DNA of 64,000 nt from Saccharopolyspora thermophila (GCF_014646075.1 NZ_BMMT01000019.1:1-64000); one strand, 5' to 3'. Shown: positions 33,738 through 43,053, counted from the first letter of the stretch. The notes: generated from the letters alone by a model not told the origin. Numbers and translations: made by a program.

Positions 33738-34652
33738 ATGACAGGTGTTCTCTCGATCCGGTACAGCGACGAGCAGCTCCGGAACCTCGCCGCGCGAGCG
33801 CGCGAACTGATCCTCCGGACCGCACACCACGTGGGTGCCGGGCACGTCGGCGGGTCGATGTCGGCGGCTGATCTGCTCGTCAGCCTGTACTTCGACGAGC
33901 TGCGCATCGACCCGGCCGCACCGCACGATGCGTCCCGGGATCGGTTCGTTCTGTCGAAGGGGCACTGCGCCCTCGGCCTCTACGTGGTGCTCGCGATGCG
34001 CGGCTTCTTCGACGAGGCGGAGCTGACCACGTTCGACCAGGGCGGGTCGCGCCTGCAGATGCATCCCGACATGACCAAGCTGCCCGGCATCGAGATGTCA
34101 ACGGGCTCGCTGGGGCAGGGGTTGTCCGCGGGCGTCGGCATGGCGCTGGGCGCCCGTCTCGGCGGACCCGCCAGCACCTCGCACGCCCGCACCTTCGTGC
34201 TGCTCGGCGACGGCGAGCTGCAGGAGGGCATGACCTGGGAGGCGCTGCACATCGCGCCGCGCTACCGGCTCGGGCGGCTCACCGCGATCCTGGATCACAA
34301 CGGCCTTCAGCAGTACGGCTGGCCACCGCGCGCCGGCGAGCGCGGAGACCGGCGCGACCCCTGGGCCGGGGCTGACCTCGCCGCCACGTTCGGTGGGCTC
34401 GGCTGGCGGGTGGTCGACATCGACGGCAACGACATCACCGAGATCAGGTCAGCGCTGGCGCGGACACGCACCGCCGACCCCACGGACCCGCCCACGATGA
34501 TCATCGCGCACACCCGCAAGGGAGCCGGCGTCTCGTTCATGGAGATGTCGATCAGGTGGCACACCGGTGCCCCCGACGACGCGCAGCTGGCCCGGGCGCT
34601 GGCCGAACTGCGCGAGACGACGACCGATCACGGCGAAGGAGTACCGGCATGA
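33738..34652 (+). CDS. Transketolase-like enzyme, N-terminal (ThDP-binding) subunit
   Basis: The 304-residue protein equals the first third to half of a transketolase: HVGAGHVGGSMSAADLLVSLYF, then LSKGHCALGLYVVLA, STGSLGQGLSAGVGMALG and the thiamine-diphosphate motif GDGELQEGMTWEALHIA. The partner half is encoded next with an ATGA overlap. Split transketolases of this kind often act on unusual keto-sugars, for example in apiose catabolism, rather than in the pentose phosphate pathway. ATG 33738 follows GAAGGA. Confidence 0.9.
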   Translation: MTGVLSIRYSDEQLRNLAARARELILRTAHHVGAGHVGGSMSAADLLVSLYFDELRIDPAAPHDASRDRFVLSKGHCALGLYVVLAMRGFFDEAELTTFDQGGSRLQMHPDMTKLPGIEMSTGSLGQGLSAGVGMALGARLGGPASTSHARTFVLLGDGELQEGMTWEALHIAPRYRLGRLTAILDHNGLQQYGWPPRAGERGDRRDPWAGADLAATFGGLGWRVVDIDGNDITEIRSALARTRTADPTDPPTMIIAHTRKGAGVSFMEMSIRWHTGAPDDAQLARALAELRETTTDHGEGVPA

Positions 34653-35581
34653 GCATCGCGATGCGGGAGGCGTGGGGCACCGCGCTGGTCGAGCTCGGCC
34701 GGGACGTGCCCGAACTCGTGGTGCTCGACGGCGACCTCGGCACCAGCACGAAGGCGGACAAGTTCGCCGCGGCGTACCCCGACCGGTTCCTGCAGATGGG
34801 GATCGCCGAGCAGAACCTGGTGGGGGCCGCGGCCGGGCTGGCCACCACGGGCATGATTGCGTGGCTGTCCTCGTTCGGTGTCTTCTTCTCCCACCGCGCC
34901 CTGGACCCGATCCGGATGCTCGTCGCGCAGACGAACGCCAACGTGAAGATCGCGGCCGGGTACACCGGGATCTGCTTCGGCATGGCCGGCAAGTCCCACC
35001 ACGACCACGCCGATCTGGCGATCATGCGTGCGATGCCGGGGATGGTGGTGCTGGCGCCGGGCGACGCCGCCGAATGCGCCGCGATGACGCGCTGGGCGAC
35101 CGCGTACGAGGGACCGGTCTACCTGCGGGTGGCCCGGGACCCGGGCCCCGACCTCCCACCGGCCGGGTTCGAGCTGGGCGCCGTCCGCGAGCTGCGCTCC
35201 GGCACCACCGCGGTTCTGGTGTCCACCGGGTCCCAGACCGCTCGGACGCTGCAGGCCGCCGAGCTGGCCGCGGCCGACGGCCTGGACCTGCGGGTGCTGC
35301 ACCTGCCCACGATCAAACCGCTCGACGAGCAGTCCCTGATCGAGGCGATCGGCGACGCGCCCTACGTCGTCACTGTCGAGGACCACTCCACGTTCGGCGG
35401 TCTGGGCGGGCTCGTCGCCGAGATCGTCTCCGGGGGACCGCGCCCCGTCCCGGTGCGCCGGATCGGCCTCGCGGACACCTGGGTCGAGTCCGGGTCGAAC
35501 GACTACCTCCTCGACCGGTACGGGTTGTCGGCCGAAGCGGTCGCCGCTCAGGTCACCGCGATCGCCGAGGAACTGTCATGA
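34649..35581 (+). CDS. Transketolase-like enzyme, C-terminal (pyrimidine-binding) subunit
   Basis: The 310-residue protein holds the pyrimidine and C-terminal domains: LVVLDGDLGTSTK, then QMGIAEQNLVGAAAGLA with the catalytic glutamate that activates thiamine, SHHDHADLAIMRAMPGM, and the C-terminal VSTGSQT and EDHSTFGGLGG. ATG 34649 overlaps the stop of the first subunit and follows GAAGGAG. The two proteins should form one heteromeric enzyme transferring a two-carbon ketol unit. No pentose phosphate genes are adjacent, supporting a dedicated catabolic role. Confidence 0.9.
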   Translation: MSIAMREAWGTALVELGRDVPELVVLDGDLGTSTKADKFAAAYPDRFLQMGIAEQNLVGAAAGLATTGMIAWLSSFGVFFSHRALDPIRMLVAQTNANVKIAAGYTGICFGMAGKSHHDHADLAIMRAMPGMVVLAPGDAAECAAMTRWATAYEGPVYLRVARDPGPDLPPAGFELGAVRELRSGTTAVLVSTGSQTARTLQAAELAAADGLDLRVLHLPTIKPLDEQSLIEAIGDAPYVVTVEDHSTFGGLGGLVAEIVSGGPRPVPVRRIGLADTWVESGSNDYLLDRYGLSAEAVAAQVTAIAEELS

Positions 35582-36366
35582 CCGGCGATCCGCGGCGCAC
35601 GGCCGTGGTGAGCGGCGCGGCCCAGGGGATCGGTGCCGCGACCGCGGCGCAACTCGCCCGTGACGGGTGGCGGATCGCCGTCCTGGACGTGAACGGCGAC
35701 GGCGCGGAGCAGCGGGCCGAGCAGCTCGACGCGGAGTTCCCGGTCGACGGCGGTCACCTCGGTATCCGCTGCGACGTCTCCGACGAGGCGGAGGTGCTGC
35801 GGGCCACCGGGCTGGTGGCCCGCTCGTCCGGCCGGATCGATGCCGTGGTGTGCGGTGCGGGCAACCTGGTGCGGGCACCGGCCACCGAGCTCGGGGCGGA
35901 CGTCTGGCGGCGGCACCTCGACATCCACCTGACCGGCAGCTTCCTGCTGGCGCAGTCGGCGTTCGAGCACCTCCGGCGAACCGGCGGCTCGGTCGTCACG
36001 ATCGCGTCGGTCGCCGCGACGCTCGGGCTGCCCCGCCGCGTGGCCTACGCCGCCGCCAAGACCGGCGTCGTCGGCATGACGCGGACTCTCGCCGCCGAGT
36101 GGGGACCGCACGGGATCCGGGTCAACGCGGTCGCGCCGGGGTATGTCGACACCGAGATGGTCCGTTCCGGTTTCCGGGCCGGCACCCTGGACGAACGAGC
36201 TCTGCTGGACCGCACCCCGCTGCGGCGGCTCGCCACCCCGGAGGACATCGCCGCGGCAATCGGCTTCCTCGTCTCCCCTGCCGCCGGCTTCATCACCGGC
36301 GTGCTGCTGCCGGTCGACGGTGGTCTGATCATCGACGGCACCTTCGACCAGTCCAGAGCACCATGA
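35578..36366 (+). CDS. Short-chain dehydrogenase/reductase
   Basis: The 262-residue classical SDR has AVVSGAAQGIGAATA for nucleotide binding, CDVSD, the CGAGN segment (normally NNAG), a catalytic Ser in TIASVAATLG and the YAAAK pair (Tyr and Lys), ending in the usual GGLIIDG tail. ATG 35578 overlaps the transketolase stop (ATGA), so it is the last gene of the operon. It should interconvert a hydroxyl and a ketone on the pathway sugar or sugar acid. Confidence 0.88.
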   Translation: MTGDPRRTAVVSGAAQGIGAATAAQLARDGWRIAVLDVNGDGAEQRAEQLDAEFPVDGGHLGIRCDVSDEAEVLRATGLVARSSGRIDAVVCGAGNLVRAPATELGADVWRRHLDIHLTGSFLLAQSAFEHLRRTGGSVVTIASVAATLGLPRRVAYAAAKTGVVGMTRTLAAEWGPHGIRVNAVAPGYVDTEMVRSGFRAGTLDERALLDRTPLRRLATPEDIAAAIGFLVSPAAGFITGVLLPVDGGLIIDGTFDQSRAP

Positions 36367-36414
36367 CCAACGTCGACGACCGAAAACCGCGGGCGTTGTG
36401 CGCAGTTCGACTGC

Positions 36415-36427
36415 TAGCGTGGTGGCG
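36415..36427 (+). promoter_or_regulatory. Probable leaderless promoter of the phosphotransferase gene
   Basis: TAGCGT (36415-36420) is a TANNNT -10 box exactly 6 bp before the GTG start at 36427, and no ribosome site is visible. The spacing is the same as at the second LuxR-type gene, supporting leaderless transcription. Confidence 0.4.
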
Positions 36428-37425
36428 TGGAGACCCGTCCGGACAACGTCGACGACGAAGACCTGTCGATCGGGCTCGCCGAGCACTTCGGCATCGTGGC
36501 GACCACGATGTCCTATGCCCCGGTCGGTTTCGGCGACCACCACTGGCACGTGACCGGCGATGACGGCGGGCAGTGGTTCGTCACGGTCTCCGACCTGACG
36601 CACAAGCAGCACTGTGGACCGACTGCCGAGACGGCGTGTGCGGGCCTGCGCGAGGCCATGGAAACCGCGGCCACCCTGCGCGAGCGCGACGGCCTGGACT
36701 TCGTGGTGGCACCGCGGCGCTCGCGCGGCGGATCGCCCGTGGTCGCGTTGGACGACCGGTTCGCGCTCAGCGTCTTCCCCCGCATCGCGGGCCAGTCCGG
36801 CGACTTCCGCCAGGAGCTGCCCGGCGCGGAGCGGGACCAGGTCCTCGGGCTGCTCGCCCGGCTGCACCGCAGCGCACCGCCGGCATCCACTCCGGCCACC
36901 GTGCTGGACCCACCGGGACGGGCCGACCTGGAGAACACCCTCGCTGAGCTGTCCGCCCCCTGGTCCGGCGGCCCGTTCGCCGAACCCGCCCGTAAGCTCG
37001 TGGTCGACGCGGAGGAGCTGCTCCGCACGCGCCTGGCCGATTTCGACCGCCTGGCCGAGCAGGTCCGGCGCAGCGGCAGGCCGCAGGTCGTCACGCACGG
37101 CGAACCGCATCCCGGAAACCTCCTGCGCACCGAGGACGGCCACCTCCTGCTGATCGACTGGGACACCGTCGGGCTTGCCGTGCCCGAACGCGACCTCGCC
37201 CTGCTCTCCGGTGATCCCGCGGCGCTCGGCCACTACGCCGAGCTCACCGGCAACGACCCGGACCCGGCGGCGCTGGCGCTGTACCGCCTGCGCTGGAGCC
37301 TCACCGACCTCGCCGAGTTCCTTGAGTGGTTCCGCAGCCCGCACCTCCGCACCACCGACACCGAGATGGCCTGGGCGGGCCTCACCGACACCCTGGAGAA
37401 CCTCAGGACCTTTACCCCGCCGTGA
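36427..37425 (+). CDS. APH-family phosphotransferase (aminoglycoside/choline kinase-like)
   Basis: The 332-residue protein has the APH kinase C-lobe motifs THGEPHPGNLL (Brenner box; the usual catalytic Asp is replaced by Glu) and LLIDWDTVGLAVPERDLALL (metal-binding aspartate). The N-lobe is short and divergent. Members phosphorylate aminoglycosides, homoserine, choline or small metabolites. No antibiotic genes surround it, so resistance is not implied. It begins at GTG 36427, 60 bp after the SDR, with its own apparent promoter. Confidence 0.75.
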   Translation: METRPDNVDDEDLSIGLAEHFGIVATTMSYAPVGFGDHHWHVTGDDGGQWFVTVSDLTHKQHCGPTAETACAGLREAMETAATLRERDGLDFVVAPRRSRGGSPVVALDDRFALSVFPRIAGQSGDFRQELPGAERDQVLGLLARLHRSAPPASTPATVLDPPGRADLENTLAELSAPWSGGPFAEPARKLVVDAEELLRTRLADFDRLAEQVRRSGRPQVVTHGEPHPGNLLRTEDGHLLLIDWDTVGLAVPERDLALLSGDPAALGHYAELTGNDPDPAALALYRLRWSLTDLAEFLEWFRSPHLRTTDTEMAWAGLTDTLENLRTFTPP

Positions 37426-37453
37426 AACCGCGCTGCGGAGATCCAGTGGGACC

Positions 37454-37495
37454 CCGGGAAGGCCGCAACACCCCGACGCATCAGCGGCTTCCCGG
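37454..37495. terminator. Hairpin between convergent phosphotransferase and TetR genes
   Basis: CCGGGAAGGCCGC (37454-37466) pairs with GCGGCTTCCCGG (37484-37495) over 12 bp with a single bulged G. It sits in the 144-bp gap between converging genes and can serve both. Confidence 0.65.
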
Positions 37496-37569
37496 TCATG
37501 CCGACGCGAGCGAGAGCACGGAGTCCGAACAGGACAGTCGAGGCACGGGAATCCGGCGACTCGATCCGC

Positions 37570-38154
37570 TCACGCTTCGTCGCGTTCCGCGCGGATGCCC
37601 CACCACAGCAGGTCGGTGAGGCTTTCGGCCTGGCTCCGCCAGTCCCCGCCCGGGTCGAGGAACAGCAGGCCGCCCAGTCCGCGCAGGACGGTCTCCGGGT
37701 CCAGGTCGGCACGGACGGTGCCGGCCGCGACGTTGGCCTCCAGCAGGGTGGCGACCGCGCCGACCATGCTCTCGTGGGCACTGACGACGGGCAGTTCGCC
37801 CTGGGCGGCCGTCGCGGCGCGCAGCGCCTTGGCCAGTCCCCGCTTGGTCATCATGTAGTGCGCCAGGTGGTCGGTCGTCCACACCCGGAACGCCTGTTCC
37901 GGGGTGTGCTTCTCCAGCAGGCTCGGCACGACCTCGACGAGATGCCGCAGCTCGCGCTGGTAGACCGCCAGGATGAGCGCTTCGGGCGTCGGGAAGTGCC
38001 GGTACACCGTGCCGACGCCCACCCCGGCCTGCTTGGCGATGGCGTTGAACGAGACCTCGCTCGAGCAGGCCAGCGACTTCGCCGCCGCCGCGAGGATGCG
38101 CTCGTGGTTGCGCCGGGTGTCCGCACGCCGGGGGCTGACCGATCCCGTCGTCAT
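37570..38154 (-). CDS. TetR-family transcriptional regulator
   Basis: The 194-residue protein has an N-terminal TetR helix-turn-helix ([16 protein letters not shown], then [21 protein letters not shown]) and a helical effector domain. It starts at ATG 38154 and is divergent from the three-subunit molybdenum hydroxylase operon. Two matching operator-like palindromes lie between the genes, so it probably represses both itself and that operon, responding to the aldehyde or heterocycle the enzyme oxidises. Confidence 0.87.
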   Translation of the reverse strand: MTTGSVSPRRADTRRNHERILAAAAKSLACSSEVSFNAIAKQAGVGVGTVYRHFPTPEALILAVYQRELRHLVEVVPSLLEKHTPEQAFRVWTTDHLAHYMMTKRGLAKALRAATAAQGELPVVSAHESMVGAVATLLEANVAAGTVRADLDPETVLRGLGGLLFLDPGGDWRSQAESLTDLLWWGIRAERDEA

Positions 38155-38241
38155 CGTCCCTCCCCGGTCGTCTGCCTCGTCCGGCCTGAATGTAATGCAC
38201 GGCGCCGCTCGGGCCCGAGCGGCGCCGGTGCGCGCTCGTTG

Positions 38242-38296
38242 CGAAGCGGATTGTCATCCGCTAGTCTCAGATCGTGAAGCGGATAAATATCCGTTT
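38242..38296. promoter_or_regulatory. Twin TetR-type operators before the molybdenum hydroxylase operon
   Basis: Two sites share the pattern GAAGCGGAT-N4-ATCCG. Site 1 (38242-38260) contains AGCGGAT/ATCCGCT, perfectly symmetric about TGTC. Site 2 (38275-38296) is GAAGCGGAT-AAAT-ATCCGTTTC with one mismatched pair in the arms. Their centres are 33 bp apart, about three helical turns, so two dimers could bind one face of the DNA. Confidence 0.75.
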
Positions 38297-38380
38297 CATC
38301 TCGCGGTGGGTTCGGCGCAGCCACCACCGCAGCCACGCCGTCAGGCTTCCTACGCGGACGATCCGCGGGAAAGAGACCCA

Positions 38381-38833
38381 GTGGACATCTCACTCGATAT
38401 CAACGGCCGGACCGAACAGCTCAGCATCGACCCCGGTGTGACGCTGCTGGACGCCCTGCGGGAGCGCCTCGGTATCACCGGCCCGAAGAAGGGCTGCGAC
38501 CGGGGCCAGTGCGGCGCCTGCACGGTGCACGTCGGCGGCCGGCCCGTGTTGTCCTGCCTCACCCTGGCCGCCACCGTGCGGCAGCCGGTAACGACGGTGG
38601 AAGGACTGTCCACCGAGGACCGATTGCACCCGGTCCAGCAGGCGTTCGTCGACCAGGACGCGCTGCAGTGCGGATTCTGCACGTCCGGGCAGATCATGTC
38701 GGCGGTCGCCGCGGTCGAACAGGGCGTCGAGGACGTCCGGGAGTTCATGTCCGGCAACCTCTGCCGCTGCGCGGCCTACCCGAACATCATCGCGGCAGTC
38801 GAACAAGCGAGGCAGGCCGATGCGTCCCTTTGA
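38381..38833 (+). CDS. Molybdenum hydroxylase [2Fe-2S] subunit (PaoA/CoxS-like)
   Basis: The 150-residue protein has a plant-ferredoxin-type cluster site ([13 protein letters not shown]) and a second helical cluster domain ([10 protein letters not shown], then CRCAAYPNI), the usual eight-cysteine arrangement of xanthine-oxidase-family small subunits. The GTG at 38381 gives the normal N-terminus; no Tat signal is present, unlike E. coli PaoA, so the complex should be cytosolic. Its end overlaps the start of the FAD subunit by 14 bp. Confidence 0.9.
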   Translation: MDISLDINGRTEQLSIDPGVTLLDALRERLGITGPKKGCDRGQCGACTVHVGGRPVLSCLTLAATVRQPVTTVEGLSTEDRLHPVQQAFVDQDALQCGFCTSGQIMSAVAAVEQGVEDVREFMSGNLCRCAAYPNIIAAVEQARQADASL

Positions 38834-39779
38834 ACTCACCCGACCCACCACCATCGAAGCCGCGCTCACCTCGCCCGGCGCGTTCCTGGCCGGCGGGACC
38901 ACGCTCGTCGACCTGATGAAACTCGACGTGCTGACACCACAGCACGTGGTGGACATCAACGAGCTGCCGTTGCGGGGCATCGACACCAGCGACGGACTGC
39001 GGATCGGCGCGCTGGAGCGGATGAGCGACGTCGCCGCGCACCCCGGGGTGTACCCGGCCGTCACCCGCGCCCTGCTGCAGAGCGCCTCCCAGCAGCTGCG
39101 CAACATGGCCAGCATCGGCGGAAACCTGTTGCAGCGCACCCGCTGCACGTACTTCCGCCATGTCGCCATGCCGTGCAACAAGCGGCAACCGGGCAGCGGT
39201 TGTCCCGCGATCACCGGGGCCAACCGGATGCATGCCGTGCTGGGCACCAGCGACGCGTGCGTGGCAACGCACGCCAGCGACCTGGCGGTGGCCCTCGTCG
39301 CGCTCGACGCGGAGCTCCGGCTGGTCAGCGCCACCGGGAGCCGCACCGTCCGGCTGGCCGACTTCTACCGCCTGCCGGGCGACACCCCCGAGGTGGAGAA
39401 CGACCTGCGACCCGGCGAGCTGATCGCCGAGGTCCTGGTGCCGCGGCTAGACTGGGCGTCGCACTCCACCTACGTCAAGGTCCGGGACCGCCAGTCCTAC
39501 GAGTTCGCGCTGTGCTCGGCCGCGGTCGCGCTGGACGTGCGGGACTCGCACATCGTCGACGCCCGGGTGGCGGTCGGCGGTGTGGCGACCGTGCCGTGGC
39601 GGCTCTCCGCGGTCGAGGAGGCGCTGCGCGGTGCGCCCGCGACGCCGGCGTCCTTCGAGACCGCTGCCGCCGCGGCCGCCGACGGCGCCAGGCCGTTGTC
39701 CGCCAACGGCTTCAAGGTGTCCCTGCTGAAGCGGACCGTGATCCGCGCACTGATCGAACTGACCGAGGGGAGCCGCTGA
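38820..39779 (+). CDS. Molybdenum hydroxylase FAD subunit with extra [4Fe-4S] insertion (PaoB-like)
   Basis: The 319-residue protein has the FAD-binding [13 protein letters not shown] and ASIGGNLLQ loops. Right after the latter comes [21 protein letters not shown], the cysteine-rich insertion that binds a [4Fe-4S] cluster in PaoB and in the 4-hydroxybenzoyl-CoA reductase beta subunit. This separates it from CO dehydrogenase or xanthine dehydrogenase FAD subunits. ATG 38820 lies inside the end of the preceding gene. Operon order iron-sulfur, FAD, molybdenum matches paoABC. Confidence 0.88.
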   Translation: MRPFELTRPTTIEAALTSPGAFLAGGTTLVDLMKLDVLTPQHVVDINELPLRGIDTSDGLRIGALERMSDVAAHPGVYPAVTRALLQSASQQLRNMASIGGNLLQRTRCTYFRHVAMPCNKRQPGSGCPAITGANRMHAVLGTSDACVATHASDLAVALVALDAELRLVSATGSRTVRLADFYRLPGDTPEVENDLRPGELIAEVLVPRLDWASHSTYVKVRDRQSYEFALCSAAVALDVRDSHIVDARVAVGGVATVPWRLSAVEEALRGAPATPASFETAAAAAADGARPLSANGFKVSLLKRTVIRALIELTEGSR

Positions 39780-41950
39780 TGAGCAACCGGCTGGACGGTC
39801 CGGTGAAGGTCACCGGACGGGCCAAGTACGGGGCGGACCACAGCTTCCCCGGCATGGTCCACGGGTACATCGTGCTCAGCACCATCGCCCACGGCGAGAT
39901 CGAGGCCATGGACGTCACGGCGGCCAAGACCGCTCCGGGCGTGCTCGGCGTGTACTCGCCGTTCGACCCGCTCAAGCTGCACACGCCGGATTCGATGTTC
40001 GGCAAGACGTGGGTTCCGCTGCAGAACAGGGAGGTCACCTACTACGGCCAGCCGATCGGCTTCGTGGTGGCGGAAACCTTCGAGCAGGCCCGGGACGCGG
40101 CGATGCTCGTCGAGGTCTCGTACCGGCAGCGGCCCGTGCTGACCTCGCTGGAGGACGGGCTCGCCGCGGCCGAGGAGGCGCCGGTCTCCTGGGACGGTTC
40201 GCCCGCGGCCCTGGAGGTTCTCGCCCCCGACGTGGAGTCCATTGAGGACGCCCTGGCGGCGAGCCCGGTGGTCGTCGAGGCGACGTACACCACCGCGACC
40301 CAGAACCACGCCGCGATGGAGCCGCACTCCGCGGTCGCGGTGTGGGACTCCGACGGCCTCACCATCTACAGCGGGAACCAGGGCGCGGACCTCCAGGCGG
40401 CGGAGCTGGCCGCCGCGCTGGGCGTGGAAGCGTCGTCGGTCCGCGCGGTGAACCCGTTCGTGGGCGGCGCTTTCGGTGGCAAGGCCCGCACGTCCGCTCC
40501 GGCGTTCCTGGCCGCGGCCGCGGCCAGGGACCTCGGGCGCCCGGTCAAGGCCGTCCTCACCCGGGAGCAGGTCTTCACGGCGACCGCGGGCCGCGCCGCG
40601 ACGGTGCAGAAGATCGCCCTCGGCGCGGACACCGACGGCACGCTGATCGCGCTGCGGCACGACTCGTGGTGCAGCACACCAGTGGACCGGTCCTTCGTCG
40701 AGCGGACCTCGCACGGCACCTCGCGGGAGTGGTACGCCACGCAGAACCTGGCCATCAGCCAGAAGATCGTGCCGCTGCACGTCCCGCCGACGACGTTCAT
40801 GCGGGCGCCGGGCGAGGCGCCCGGGTCGTTCGCGCTGGAGAGCGCGATCGACGAACTCGCGGTCGCGCTGGAGATGGATCCGATCGAGCTGCGCCTGCGC
40901 AACAACTCGACCGCACCGCCCGGCAAGGACCTGCAGTGGTCGAGCAAGCACCTCGACGAGTGCTTCCGCATCGGCGCGGCCCGGTTCGGCTGGGCGAACC
41001 GCTCACCACGGGGCCGGACCGACGGCGACTGGCTGGTGGGCATGGGCACGGCCACCGCGATGTTCCCCGCCCTGCGGTTCCCGGCCACGGTCGAGATCAC
41101 CCTGCACGCGGACGACACGGCGGTGGTCGCGACCTCCGGGGCGGACCCGGGAACCGGTCTGCTGACCGTGCTGTCCCTGGTGGGTGCCGAATCGCTGGAC
41201 ATCGCACCGGAGAGGGTCACGCCGCGGCTGGGCGACTCGGCGTTGCCGCCCGGTGGCTTGTCCGGCGGCTCGACCGCCACGGCGAGCGCGGGTTCGGCCA
41301 TCGTGATCGCCGCCGCCCAGGTGATCGACGACCTGCTGGCCCTGGCGTCGTCCCCGGGGGCGCCGTTCGACGGCCTGGAGGTCTCCTACGCGGACGGGCG
41401 CGTGCTGGCCGACGGCCGGTCGATGACCTTCGGTGAGCTCCTGCGGGCGGTGAACCGCCCGTCGATCTCCGCGACCGGGTCGTCGGGACCCGGCGAGGAG
41501 GTGACCAAGCACTCCTTCAGCTCGTTCGGCGCCCAGTTCTGCGAGGTCCGGGTGCACCGGTGGACCCGCGAGATTCGGGTGTCGCGCATGCTGGGCGTGT
41601 TCGACGCCGGCCGGATCATCAACGAGAAGACGGCGCGCAGCCAGATCATGGGCGGCATGATCTGGGGCGTGTCGGCAGCGCTGCACGAGGGCCTGGAGAT
41701 CGAGGAGAACGGCCGGCTGGCCAACGGTGACTTCGCGGGCTACCTGATCCCGGTGAACGCGGACATCCCCGAGGTCGACGTCCACTTCGTCGAGTACCCG
41801 GACACGCTGCACAACGCGGTCGGCGCGAAGGGCCTGGGCGAGATCGGCACGGTCGGCATGGCGGCGGCCGTCGCCAACGCCGTTGCCAACGCCACCGGCA
41901 TCCGCGTCCGCAAGCTCCCGATCCAGATCGAGGACCTCCTCGAGGAGTGA
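39779..41950 (+). CDS. Molybdenum hydroxylase catalytic (molybdopterin) subunit (PaoC-like aldehyde oxidoreductase)
   Basis: The 723-residue protein is a complete xanthine-oxidase-family large subunit: VTGRAKYGADH at the N-terminus, NPFVGGAFGGKA, TFMRAPGEAPGSFALESAID in the active-site region and GAKGLGEIGTVGMAAAVANA with the catalytic glutamate. It starts at ATG 39779 overlapping the previous stop (TGATG). The [4Fe-4S]-type FAD partner suggests a PaoABC-like aldehyde oxidoreductase, but an aromatic heterocycle hydroxylase is possible. No cofactor-sulfurating chaperone (PaoD/XdhC type) is in the operon. Confidence 0.88.
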   Translation: MSNRLDGPVKVTGRAKYGADHSFPGMVHGYIVLSTIAHGEIEAMDVTAAKTAPGVLGVYSPFDPLKLHTPDSMFGKTWVPLQNREVTYYGQPIGFVVAETFEQARDAAMLVEVSYRQRPVLTSLEDGLAAAEEAPVSWDGSPAALEVLAPDVESIEDALAASPVVVEATYTTATQNHAAMEPHSAVAVWDSDGLTIYSGNQGADLQAAELAAALGVEASSVRAVNPFVGGAFGGKARTSAPAFLAAAAARDLGRPVKAVLTREQVFTATAGRAATVQKIALGADTDGTLIALRHDSWCSTPVDRSFVERTSHGTSREWYATQNLAISQKIVPLHVPPTTFMRAPGEAPGSFALESAIDELAVALEMDPIELRLRNNSTAPPGKDLQWSSKHLDECFRIGAARFGWANRSPRGRTDGDWLVGMGTATAMFPALRFPATVEITLHADDTAVVATSGADPGTGLLTVLSLVGAESLDIAPERVTPRLGDSALPPGGLSGGSTATASAGSAIVIAAAQVIDDLLALASSPGAPFDGLEVSYADGRVLADGRSMTFGELLRAVNRPSISATGSSGPGEEVTKHSFSSFGAQFCEVRVHRWTREIRVSRMLGVFDAGRIINEKTARSQIMGGMIWGVSAALHEGLEIEENGRLANGDFAGYLIPVNADIPEVDVHFVEYPDTLHNAVGAKGLGEIGTVGMAAAVANAVANATGIRVRKLPIQIEDLLEE

Positions 41951-41954
41951 AACC

Positions 41955-41997
41955 TGCGGGCACTCCCAACGCCCCCGCGGCGCTGGGAGTGCCCGCA
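41955..41997. terminator. Perfect 14-bp hairpin between convergent genes
   Basis: TGCGGGCACTCCCA (41955-41968) pairs perfectly with TGGGAGTGCCCGCA (41984-41997) around a 15-nt GC-rich loop. It starts 5 bp after the stop of the molybdenum subunit and can also stop transcription from the TauD-like gene. Confidence 0.82.
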
Positions 41998-42049
41998 CCC
42001 TCATGCCTTGACGTCGGCGTCGCCCGGACCGCCGAGCCGCGCTGGTGGT

Positions 42050-42889
42050 TCAGCGGCTCGTGGAAGCGCTCAGGGCTCCTGCCTCGTGGTGGGGCCAGCG
42101 GGGTGCTTCGCCGACCGGCTTGTCGCCGAGGATCGTGACGCGGCGTCCGACCCGGCGGCCCGCGTAGTCGTTGACCGCGTAGTGCTGGGTGACGCGGTTG
42201 TCCCACACCGCGACCGCGCCCGGCACCCAGCGGTAGCGGCAGACCCGTTGCGGGCTCTCGGAAACCTCGAACAGGTGATTCAGCAGCGCGTCGCTCTCGC
42301 CGGGGGTCAGCTGCGGGATGCGGCGGGTGAACATGCGGTTGACGTACAGGGAGCGGCGGCCGGTCTCCGGGTGCGTGCGCACCACAGGATGCTCGGCCTC
42401 GCTGCGGAACGAGCCGTTGGGGTGTTCGAAGACGTGCACCGCGGTGAGCCCGTCGAGCAGGTCGCGCACCGGCGCGGACACCGCTTCGTAGGCCAGGTAC
42501 TGGTTGCTCCACATCGTGTCGCCGCCGGCCGGTGGGCACTCCACGAGCTGCAGCACCGACGCGATCGGCGGGGCGGGGCTGAACGTGACGTCGGTGTGCC
42601 AGACGTCGGCGCGCGCGCCCTCGTCGGAATCCAGCACCACGATCTCGTCGTGCCCAGGCAGTTTCGGCAGGAACGGGTGCACCTCCAGTTCACCGAACCG
42701 GCGACCGAACGCCTTGTGCGCCTCCGGTTCGAGCCCCGCGGCGTCGGGGAAGAACAGCACGAGGTGCTTGAGGAGCAGTTCCCGCACCGTGGCGAAATCG
42801 GCGTCGGTCAGCGAATCGAGCGGCACACCGCGCACTTCCGCGCCGAGGGCACCGGACACCGGACGCACGTCGAAACGGTTCTCGGTCAT
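42050..42889 (-). CDS. TauD/TfdA-family Fe(II)/2-oxoglutarate dioxygenase
   Basis: The 279-residue protein has the iron facial triad in VWHTDVTF (His and Asp) and in [10 protein letters not shown] (distal His), followed by the 2-oxoglutarate arginine region [10 protein letters not shown]. Full-length homology starts [22 protein letters not shown] 42889 has GGAGGA just upstream; the longer frame is not needed. Family members hydroxylate taurine, herbicides and also natural-product scaffolds. It is divergent from the O-methyltransferase at the edge of the terpenoid cluster, so it is a candidate tailoring oxygenase; a free-standing taurine or alkylsulfonate role cannot be excluded. Confidence 0.85.
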   Translation of the reverse strand: MTENRFDVRPVSGALGAEVRGVPLDSLTDADFATVRELLLKHLVLFFPDAAGLEPEAHKAFGRRFGELEVHPFLPKLPGHDEIVVLDSDEGARADVWHTDVTFSPAPPIASVLQLVECPPAGGDTMWSNQYLAYEAVSAPVRDLLDGLTAVHVFEHPNGSFRSEAEHPVVRTHPETGRRSLYVNRMFTRRIPQLTPGESDALLNHLFEVSESPQRVCRYRWVPGAVAVWDNRVTQHYAVNDYAGRRVGRRVTILGDKPVGEAPRWPHHEAGALSASTSR

Positions 42890-43053
42890 TCTTCCTCCAT
42901 TTTCTTGCTGTTTCCGGGCAGCGTGGAGCAGCATTCCGGAACAAAACCAGGAAATGCGGGTGATGGTTGACAGGAATTGTTTTCGACTGACACGCTGACC
43001 GTGCCGGTGATCGTTCCCGGCGGATCCCGTACTCCCCCGTCGAAAGGACGCCC

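Noticed and set aside
36427-37425. Calling the APH-family protein an aminoglycoside resistance enzyme
   Set aside because: The fold is shared by choline, homoserine and sugar kinases, the Brenner-box Asp is replaced by Glu, and no antibiotic genes surround it.
42966-43000. TTGACA at about 42,966 as a promoter for the O-methyltransferase
   Set aside because: No acceptable -10 box is found 16-19 bp downstream.
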